NCBI GenBank assembly: GCA_963756525.1
Contig: CAVWNR010000009.1
Location: forward strand, 682,001 to 746,000
Reading direction: 5' to 3'
Length of the DNA: 64,000 nt
Source of the DNA: CAVWNR01 sp963756525
GTDB lineage: Bacteria > Actinomycetota > Actinomycetes > Mycobacteriales > Jatrophihabitantaceae
Shown here in pieces: positions 57,894 to 64,000 of the stretch. Positions within the stretch are counted from its first letter, which is position 1; every line of letters starts with the position of its first letter. A program made the translations under genes and the position numbers. The notes below the pieces were generated by a model. The model saw nothing but the letters and a program-made list of their open reading frames with translations. It was not told the origin of the DNA and ran no database searches.

Positions 57894-58520
57894 CAGCGCG
57901 GGCAGCTCGGCGAGCGCGCCGATCACATCGAGACAACCGGCCTCCAGCCGCGGGTCGCGCCGCAGGTGCCCCCACGGCCCGGTGAGCACCCGGACAGTCC
58001 GCAACCCGCATTCCGCGGCGGCGCGCACGTCGTCGTCGAGTTGGTCACCGACGTAGACCACTGACTCGGTCCGGCACCCGGCCTTCTCGACCAGCGACGC
58101 GAAGAACGCCGGATCGGGTTTTGCGACGCCGAGCTCCTCGGATACCACAACGGTGTCGGCCGCCAGGCCCAGCCGGCGTAGCTGCTCGCCCACCGCTCGA
58201 GGTTGATTGCCGGCGACCCCGACGTAGCAGCCGTGCCCGCGCAACCACGCCAGCGTGGGCCGCGCGTCGGGGTAGAGATCCGCCTTATCGAGCACCGGCA
58301 GCACGCCCGCGGCGGCCATCGCCGACCGCTGCCCGGCCAGCGTCGCGCCAGGCCGAAACCGCGCCACCACGTCCTCGACCGTGCCGCCCGCACCGATCAC
58401 CGCGCCGAACACCGCCGAGAAGGTATGCGCCGGCACGCCGAGCCAGCGCGCCCACGCGGCATACTCTCGGGTGCGGTCGAGCACCGTCTCGCCGATGTCG
58501 AAGAAGACCGCCTCGACCAC
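57798..58520 (-). CDS. HAD-superfamily hydrolase
   Basis: 240 residues. Motif I is VFFDIGETVLDRT, where the usual second Asp is Gly (DxGxT, seen in some family members). Motif II is in VGVAGNQPRAVGEQL (Asn in place of the usual Ser/Thr), motif III Lys in LGVAKPDPAFFASLV, motif IV in VVYVGDQLDDDVRAAAE. A phosphatase of unknown substrate. The C-terminal 30 residues are encoded opposite the esterase end and are probably not part of the fold. Confidence 0.85.
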   Translation of the reverse strand: MVEAVFFDIGETVLDRTREYAAWARWLGVPAHTFSAVFGAVIGAGGTVEDVVARFRPGATLAGQRSAMAAAGVLPVLDKADLYPDARPTLAWLRGHGCYVGVAGNQPRAVGEQLRRLGLAADTVVVSEELGVAKPDPAFFASLVEKAGCRTESVVYVGDQLDDDVRAAAECGLRTVRVLTGPWGHLRRDPRLEAGCLDVIGALAELPALLAPSLRGQELPDQRRPGGRSSDSVGARPGMS

Positions 58521-58589
58521 ACGCCCTCCTTGGAGCCCGCCTCGCTTCCACAGTGGCCACGCTCGCTGTGCGCCGCGTTAGCCCGCGGA

Positions 58590-59330
58590 TCAGGTGGCGA
58601 AATCAGAGCTCAACACACAGAACTCGTTGCCGTCGGGATCCGCCATCACCGCCCAGCTGACCTCGCCTTGGCCGATGTCGATTCCAGTCGCCCCGAGGGA
58701 GCCGAGACGGTCGACCTCTGCTTGCCGGTCACCGCCGACAGGTGGAGCGAGGTCGAAGTGCAGCCGGTTCTTCCCGGTCTTGGGCATCAGTGGCGGACCA
58801 CCCCAGGTGATCTTCGGACCGCCGTGCGGCGAGCGGATCGCGGTCTCTTGGTCCTGGTCCCAGACCAACGGCCAGCCCAGCGCTTCACTCCAGAAGTACC
58901 CGACGTCTTGCGAACCGTCGCACGCAAGCGCCCCGATGAATCCGCAGTCAGCGAGGAACTTGTTGCCCGGCTCGATGACGCAGAACTCGTTGCCTTCCGG
59001 GTCAGCGAGCACGACATGACCCTCTTCCGGGCGTTGACCGACGTCGATGTGCCGGGCGCCCAATTCCAGCGACCTGGCCACCGTCTGCTGCTGGTCCTCG
59101 AGGGACGTGCTTGTCAGATCGAAGTGCATCCGGTTCTGGCCGGCCTTCTGCTGCTGGGTCGAAAGCAAGCGGATCCGGAACCCGGTCTCATCGCTCGGCA
59201 GCAGCGCGATGCCTTCCTGGCGTTCGTGCGGATTCTCGACCAACTCCCACCCAAGAACGCCGGCCCAGAAGCGCGCGAGACGCAGCGGGTCGTTCGCATC
59301 GAAGCAGAGCGCGTAGAGGTGAGACGTCAT
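58590..59330 (-). CDS. Double-domain VOC (glyoxalase/bleomycin resistance) protein
   Basis: 246 residues from the ATG of MTSHLYALCFDANDPLRLAR. Two VOC modules in tandem: the first has LARFWAGVLGWELVENP and ADPEGNEFCVIEP; the second has GYFWSEALGWPLVWDQ and ADPDGNEFCVLSS. The final GNEFC strands carry the second-metal-ligand Glu. Such duplicated VOC proteins are common in actinobacteria and their substrates are unknown. Confidence 0.9.
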   Translation of the reverse strand: MTSHLYALCFDANDPLRLARFWAGVLGWELVENPHERQEGIALLPSDETGFRIRLLSTQQQKAGQNRMHFDLTSTSLEDQQQTVARSLELGARHIDVGQRPEEGHVVLADPEGNEFCVIEPGNKFLADCGFIGALACDGSQDVGYFWSEALGWPLVWDQDQETAIRSPHGGPKITWGGPPLMPKTGKNRLHFDLAPPVGGDRQAEVDRLGSLGATGIDIGQGEVSWAVMADPDGNEFCVLSSDFAT

Positions 59331-59521
59331 CCCGCTCCGCCTTTCGATCTGCCCACTCAATGTGCGGTCACAGCGCATCCTGTCTGCCCATGACGGACGC
59401 GACGCTAGGCGCTGCGGCCAATGCCACGCAACGCGAATGAGGGCGCGCTCCCGCTCGGCCCTGCCCGGTCAACTCTCGCCGGATGGTCAGGATCGGGCCG
59501 CCCTGTCCACAGCCCTTCCGG

Positions 59522-60170
59522 TTACCGGACGCGTCTGACCGGCAGGATGGCGGCGGCGCCCAGGAGGGCGCATACGCCGGCGATCGAGTAGAGGGCGCCG
59601 TAGCTGCCGACGGCCAGGATGGCGGGCGCCACGGCGGGGCCGAGCGAGTATGGGAGCGCGCTGGCGATGTTGGCAACCCCGAGATCCTTGGCGGCGTGGT
59701 TCCTGTCCGGTAGCACGTCGACGACCAGGGCGAGGTCGACGGCGACGTACGCGCCGAGCCCGACTCCGCTGATGGCCATGGCGAGGACGAAGCCGTGGTA
59801 GGTGCTGACGGTGGCGAGGATGAACATCGCCGCGGCGAACACGGCGGCCGCAGCGAAGACGAATATTTTGCGGCGTCCGCTGCGGTCGGAGAGCCGCCCG
59901 CCGAGCAGGGAGGCAACGATGACCAGGACGGACTGGATAAGCGTCGCGGTGAATACCTGTCCTGGCACCCTGCTCGTGGTGCTGCCGACTCGCTCGAGCA
60001 GGAAGTACACCTGGTAGGTGGTGAGGAAAGCGTAGGCCAGCACGAACAGGAACCGGCTGGTGAAGGCCCACGCGAAGTCGGGGTGGGCGCGCGGCGCGAC
60101 GTAGTAGGTGCGGGCGAACTCGAGCGGCGACCATGGAGCCTTGTCGGCTCGCGGTAGCCGGCGGTCGCAT
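59522..60170 (-). pseudogene. C-terminal half of an MFS transporter
   Basis: Reading from about 60170 on the minus strand gives DRRLPRADKAPWSPLEFART, then DFAWAFTSRFLFVLAYAFLT, GGRLSDRSGRRKIFVFAAAA (the MFS motif A of the second half) and VGSYGALYSIAGVCALLGAA, about 215 residues with six helices. The first half (helices 1-6) is missing: upstream sequence lacks any matching frame and leads to a LuxR gene. No good start exists. A 5' truncation by deletion is the likely explanation. Confidence 0.7.
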
Positions 60171-60544
60171 AGAGGGCAATGAACCCACCCCCGACCCGCT
60201 GCACGTCGGGCAGTGCCCCGGACGTTTCCTCGACGGTGCGGTGCACCGGTTCGGGCGGGCGCCGGGCCGGGTTCAGGCTCGTCGGGATCGCGGCCCCCGG
60301 GACGCTATGTGATGACGCGGCGAGCGGACGGATGACGGGCAGCCTACGCCGAGGCGGCGGCCGTGAGGAGGGCTTCGCGGACGCTTCGGTCGAGGCGTCG
60401 TTGTCCCGTGCCGTCCGCGGCGAAGTAGGACACCATGGTCGGGATGCGGTCGTTGCAGCACCGAGCTCGGGTGAGCGCTGCGCGGGCCGCACGGCGCGTA
60501 ACGGGTGGTGGTGGCATGCGGGCGACTGGCGAGGCGGCACGGCG
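60171..60544. other. Intergenic region between MFS remnant and LuxR gene
   Basis: About 370 bases without a convincing gene. A 30-codon ATG frame on the minus strand at 60344-60436 (MVSYFAADGTGQRRLDRSVR) looks like the end of a lost protein but I do not recognise it. The plus strand is open in the LuxR frame, but its translation has low-complexity Gly/Arg/Ala content with no resemblance to the regulator family. The LuxR promoter must lie here; no clear -35/-10 pair was seen. Confidence 0.4.
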
Positions 60545-63280
60545 GTGATAGCGGCCCTGCTGGAAAGCAAGTTTCGCGTGCCCAGTCGGCGGCCCACTGC
60601 GGTCGCCCGCCCGCGGCTGGCCAAGCGCCTGAGCGCCGCGTCGCGGTCCGCGCTGACAGTGCTGTCCGCGCCCGCAGGTTTCGGAAAGACCAGTTTGCTT
60701 GTCGAGTGGCTGGCCACCGTCTCGGACGAGGCGCCGGCCGTCGCGTGGTTGTCGCTGGACCACCGGGACAACGACCGCGTGCAGTTCTGGACGTACGTCG
60801 TAACGGCGATGCGGATGGCCATGGACGGTCTCGGCGTGGAGCCGTTGCAGCTGCTGGCGTCGTCCACAGAGTCAGCCGAGGCAGCGCTCGCCGCGCTGCT
60901 CAATGACCTCCATCGCCTGCCAAAGGACCTGTTGCTGGTCCTGGACGACTACCACGTGATCACGTCACCCGAGGTGCACGACGGGATGACGTTTCTCCTC
61001 GAGCACCAGCCGCCCCAGCTGCACTTGGTCCTTGCCACCCGGGCCGACCCGCCCCTACCGCTGGCGCGGATGCGGGCGCGGGGTGAGCTGATCGAGGTGC
61101 GGGCGGCCGAGTTGCGCTTCACCGCCGAGGAGTCGGCGGCGTACCTCAACGGCCCGATGGGGCTGCAACTGAGCGAGCGCGACGTCGCGGCGCTCGACGG
61201 ACGCACCGAAGGCTGGATAGCCGCCTTGCAGCTGGCCGCGCTGTCGATGCAGGGCCGCGACGACGCCAGCGCGTTCATCGCCGGGTTTGCCGGCGACGAC
61301 CGGCACATCGTGGACTACCTCACCGACGAGGTGCTCACCCGCCAGTCCGTCGGGGTCCGAGAGTTCCTGCTCAAGACGTCCATCCTTGACCGGCTCACCG
61401 GGCCGCTGTGCGACGCCGTCACCGGACAGGACGGCGGCAAGGCGACCCTCGTGGCGCTGGAGCGGGCCAACCTGTTCCTCGTCCCGCTCGACGACCGGCG
61501 ACAGTGGTACCGCTACCACCACCTGTTCGCGGACGTCCTGCACGCGCACCTGCTCGACGAGCACGCCGAGGAGGTGGCCGAGCTGCACCGGCGGGCGAGC
61601 GCCTGGTTCGAGGCCAACGGAGGCACGCCGCGGGCCGTTCACCACTCCCTGGCCGGCGGCGACCCCAGTCGAGCCGCGGACCTCATGGAGCTCGCCATAC
61701 CGGCGATGCGCCGGGAACGGCGCGAGGCCGAGCTCGCTGGCTGGCTACTTTCTCTGCCGGACGACGTGGTGCGGGTCCGGCCGGTGCTCGGCGTCGCGTT
61801 CGCTGGTGTGCTCGCCCAGGTGTCGGACTTCGACACCGTCGGCGAGCGGCTATCGGCCATCGAACGTGCCGTGCGCCCGGACGGCGGCCGGTGGCCGGAA
61901 CAGCCACCCCCCGAGCTGGTCGTCGTCGACGAAGCCGAGTTCCGGGCCGTTCCCGCGCACATCGAGGTGTACCGGGCCGCGCTGGCGCTTGCGCGCTCCG
62001 ACCTGGGCGGTACCGTCAGCCACGCTCGGCAAGCGTTGTCGCTGGCCGCTCCGGACGACGACCTCACCCGGGCCTCAGCCGGCGGGCTCGCCGGACTGGC
62101 CTCGTGGACCACCGGCGACCTCGCCGGCGCGCACGCCGCGTTCACCGAGACCGTCGCGGGGCTGGTGCGTGTCGGGTTCATCGCCGACGTCCTCGGTTGC
62201 TGCATCACGCTGGGTGAGATCCGCCGCACCCAAGGCAGACTCACCGACGCGCTGCGCACCTACCAGTGGGCGCTCGACCTGGCCGCTGGGAACTCGGCGG
62301 CGGCGCCGTTGCGGGGCACGGCCGACATGCACGTCGCCACGGCGGACGTGCTGCTCGAACGCGATGACCTTCCCGCCGCTGCCGAGCAGCTGGCCGCGAG
62401 CGAACGCCTCGGTGAGTACAACGGCCTGCCGCAGAACCCGTACCGGTGGCGGGTCGTCAAGGCGCGGCTGCGGGAGGCCGAAGGCGACCTGGACACGGCC
62501 CTGGAACTGCTCGACGATGCCGACCGCGTCTACGTCGGCGACTACCTGCCAAATGTGCGACCCGTGCCGGCCACCCGAGCACGGCTGTGGGTCCGGCGCG
62601 GGGAGCTAGCTTCGGCCGTCGCGTGGGCCACGCAACGACAACTTTCCGCCGGCGACGAACCGTCCTACCTAGGCGAGTACGAGCACACCACCCTCGCCCG
62701 GCTGCTGCTGGCCCGCTCCCGCGCCGAGCGGGACGGTAGCGCACTCGACGATGCAGTCGCCCTGCTCGAGAAGCTGCTGACGGCAGCCGAGAAAGGCGCC
62801 CGGCACGGCAGCGCGCTCGAGCACCTGGTGCTACTTGCCCTGGCCCATCAGGCCCGACGGGACATGCCCGCCGCGCTGGCGGCACTGCAGCGCGCCGTGC
62901 TGCTCGCCCAACCGGAGGGCTACGTGCGGCTGTTCGCCGATGAAGGGCCGCCGATGGCCGCCCTGCTCAAGACCCTGGCCAAGCAGTCGGCCGCGTCCGG
63001 CTACCTCCGTCTCCTGCTCGCGGCGACCACCCGAGGCGAGGCACACGCCCCTCCGCCCGAGCAGTTGATCGATCCGCTGAGCGACCGCGAGCTCGACGTG
63101 CTCCGACTGCTCGGCACCGACCTCGACGGCCCTGACATCGCCCGGCAGATGTCAGTGTCGCTGAACACCGTGCGCACGCACACCAAGAACATCTACGCCA
63201 AGCTCGGCGTGACCAGCCGGCGGGCAGCCGTGCGCCAAGCGCAGCAGCTCAACCTGCTCCAGGCCCGGCGCCGCGGCTGA
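60545..63280 (+). CDS. MalT-like LuxR-family transcriptional regulator
   Basis: 911 residues from the GTG of VIAALLESKFRVPSRRPTAV, eight bases after GAGGCGG. An upstream open frame adds 122 codons without family resemblance, so I do not use it. Walker A SAPAGFGKTSLLVEW, Walker B LLLVLDDYHVI and the QWYRYHHLFADVLHAHL segment define the STAND ATPase; helical repeats fill residues 350-820; the C-terminal LuxR HTH is LSDRELDVLRLLGTDLDGPD followed by IARQMSVSLNTVRTHTKNIY. It is a distant paralogue of 32487-35102. Probably controls the small gene and DUF4386 gene downstream. Confidence 0.93.
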   Translation: MIAALLESKFRVPSRRPTAVARPRLAKRLSAASRSALTVLSAPAGFGKTSLLVEWLATVSDEAPAVAWLSLDHRDNDRVQFWTYVVTAMRMAMDGLGVEPLQLLASSTESAEAALAALLNDLHRLPKDLLLVLDDYHVITSPEVHDGMTFLLEHQPPQLHLVLATRADPPLPLARMRARGELIEVRAAELRFTAEESAAYLNGPMGLQLSERDVAALDGRTEGWIAALQLAALSMQGRDDASAFIAGFAGDDRHIVDYLTDEVLTRQSVGVREFLLKTSILDRLTGPLCDAVTGQDGGKATLVALERANLFLVPLDDRRQWYRYHHLFADVLHAHLLDEHAEEVAELHRRASAWFEANGGTPRAVHHSLAGGDPSRAADLMELAIPAMRRERREAELAGWLLSLPDDVVRVRPVLGVAFAGVLAQVSDFDTVGERLSAIERAVRPDGGRWPEQPPPELVVVDEAEFRAVPAHIEVYRAALALARSDLGGTVSHARQALSLAAPDDDLTRASAGGLAGLASWTTGDLAGAHAAFTETVAGLVRVGFIADVLGCCITLGEIRRTQGRLTDALRTYQWALDLAAGNSAAAPLRGTADMHVATADVLLERDDLPAAAEQLAASERLGEYNGLPQNPYRWRVVKARLREAEGDLDTALELLDDADRVYVGDYLPNVRPVPATRARLWVRRGELASAVAWATQRQLSAGDEPSYLGEYEHTTLARLLLARSRAERDGSALDDAVALLEKLLTAAEKGARHGSALEHLVLLALAHQARRDMPAALAALQRAVLLAQPEGYVRLFADEGPPMAALLKTLAKQSAASGYLRLLLAATTRGEAHAPPPEQLIDPLSDRELDVLRLLGTDLDGPDIARQMSVSLNTVRTHTKNIYAKLGVTSRRAAVRQAQQLNLLQARRRG

Positions 63281-63311
63281 CCGGCAACCGCGACCGCCGC
63301 GGGCCCTCGAA

Positions 63312-63354
63312 TCACCACCCGGTTCACCAGATGTGGTGATGCCCGCTCACCACA
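63312..63354. promoter_or_regulatory. Clustered TCACCAC motifs before the small-protein/DUF4386 genes
   Basis: Within 43 bases the heptamer appears as TCACCAC (63312), TCACCAG (63324), its inverse TGTGGTGA (63332-63339) and TCACCACA (63347-63354). The middle pair forms the palindrome TCACCAGATGTGGTGA. They lie just upstream of the start at 63376, where a promoter or activator site is expected. A LuxR-type regulator binding site is the simplest reading; the adjacent MalT-like protein is the candidate. Confidence 0.5.
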
Positions 63355-63375
63355 TCGCGCGCCATCGTGAGCGGC

Positions 63376-63648
63376 ATGAGCGACGTCCCGACCGGTCCCG
63401 ACCGCGGCGCGGGGCGCTACGAGATTTGCGTCCGTGGACACCTCGCATCCCGCTGGTCCGCCTGGTTCGACGGGATGACGCTCACCCGCCACGACGACGG
63501 CACCACCGTCATCCACGGCACGATCACCGACCAGTCCGCACTTCACGGCCTGCTTCGCAAGCTCAACGACCTCGGCGTCCCGCTCATCTCCGTCACCTCC
63601 ACCGCAGCCCACGAGCCCGCCGCACCCGGCATCACCCACCCCAGCTGA
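63376..63648 (+). CDS. Small conserved protein paired with a LuxR regulator (second copy)
   Basis: 90 residues from the ATG of MSDVPTGPDRGAGRYEICVR; a GTG three codons upstream is an alternative. It shares the motif DQSALHGLLRKLNDLGVPL and the strand GTTVIHGTI with the 73-residue protein at 32118-32339. Both accompany MalT-like regulators. It is followed after 28 bases by a DUF4386 membrane protein with its own ribosome site. The biochemical role is unknown. Confidence 0.8.
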   Translation: MSDVPTGPDRGAGRYEICVRGHLASRWSAWFDGMTLTRHDDGTTVIHGTITDQSALHGLLRKLNDLGVPLISVTSTAAHEPAAPGITHPS

Positions 63649-63676
63649 CTGCACAGCAGCCCGAAAGGAGCACGAC

Positions 63677-64000
63677 ATGACCACCGACACCGACACCGTG
63701 CACACCACGGCCGCCAGGCCGCCCACGCCGCGCCGCCGGATGGATCCGATGAGGAAGACCGCCCTCGCCGCCGGCATCCTGTACCTGATCACGTTCGTGT
63801 CGATCCCGACCCTGCAGCTGTACAAGCCGGTGAAGGACCACGTCGGCACGTTCATCCTGGGCGCCAGCAGCAGCACCGGGGTGATGTGGGGGGCAGCCTC
63901 CGAGATCATCGTCGGCTTGGCCGGCATCGGCACCGCCGTCGTGCTGTACCCGGTGCTGAAGCGGCAGAACAAGACCGCCGCGCTCGGGCTGGTCGCCGCC
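63677..64000 (+). CDS. DUF4386-family membrane protein (partial)
   Basis: ATG start six bases after AAAGGAG. The visible 108 residues open MTTDTDTVHTTAARPPTPRR, then MRKTALAAGILYLITFVSIP (helix 1) and a second hydrophobic region ASEIIVGLAGIGTAVVLYPV followed by LKRQNKTAALGLVAA, the pattern of DUF4386 membrane proteins. The gene continues past the right edge. It probably shares a transcript with the small gene upstream. Function of the family is not known. Confidence 0.85.
   Translation, partial: MTTDTDTVHTTAARPPTPRRRMDPMRKTALAAGILYLITFVSIPTLQLYKPVKDHVGTFILGASSSTGVMWGAASEIIVGLAGIGTAVVLYPVLKRQNKTAALGLVAA

Noticed and set aside
60179..60544. An upstream start adding 122 residues to the second LuxR regulator
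   Set aside because: The added segment has no similarity to the regulator family and has an Arg/Gly-rich non-coding look; a GTG with a ribosome site fits at 60545.

Overview
This 64 kb window is high-GC bacterial chromosome with GTG starts, tightly overlapping operons and mostly G/C third codon positions. The 14-gene nuo operon with a geranylgeranyl-reductase gene beside nuoA, a DUF222/HNH protein, MalT-like LuxR regulators, SHOCT proteins and homogentisate catabolism all point to a free-living aerobic actinomycete, perhaps near the Frankia, Sporichthya or Jatrophihabitans lineages. The exact taxon is inferred from gene content only. I recognised no rRNA, tRNA, insertion sequence, prophage or CRISPR array.

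Layout. 1-15417 (minus): respiratory complex I, nuoA to nuoN, with nuoN cut by the window edge. A family of inverted repeats sits in three of its gaps and an unrelated hairpin in a fourth. 15483-16844: FAD-dependent reductase of the menaquinone/geranylgeranyl type. 17000-22617: cupin, P-loop remnant, HNH-GNAT fusion, membrane protein, then a divergent MarR/drug-efflux pair with a methyltransferase. 22682-25856: homogentisate dioxygenase, an unassigned protein and fumarylacetoacetase. 26014-31905: small stress-type and membrane genes (reductase-like, Clp-N, hydrolase, DUF6325, SHOCT, DUF1269, K+ channel).

32118-35102: a small conserved protein next to a MalT-like LuxR regulator. The same pairing returns at 60545-63648, followed by a DUF4386 membrane protein. 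36218-46803: an accessory block with two SulP anion transporters, a formylglycine-generating enzyme (FGE) with both catalytic cysteines, GH15 glucoamylase-like and HAD genes, a ClC channel broken by one in-frame stop, and an 80-residue ORF that looks like the two ends of an arylsulfatase with its catalytic core deleted. FGE is the enzyme that matures sulfatases, so this looks like a sulfatase locus that has lost its sulfatase.

46815-52186: transporter, ketopantoate-reductase-like enzyme, small proteins, metallopeptidase, secreted protein, START-like protein and a frameshifted tail of a secreted protein. 52208-56826 (minus): the most interesting system. It is a compact operon of an acyl-CoA-synthetase-like ligase, membrane acyltransferase, phosphosulfolactate synthase (ComA family), VOC enzyme and secreted SGNH hydrolase, and suggests an acylated sulfonate product that I cannot match to a known pathway. 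56952-60170: secreted esterase, HAD phosphatase, double-VOC protein and half of an MFS transporter.

Product names rest on motifs and family resemblance read by eye. No database search was possible.
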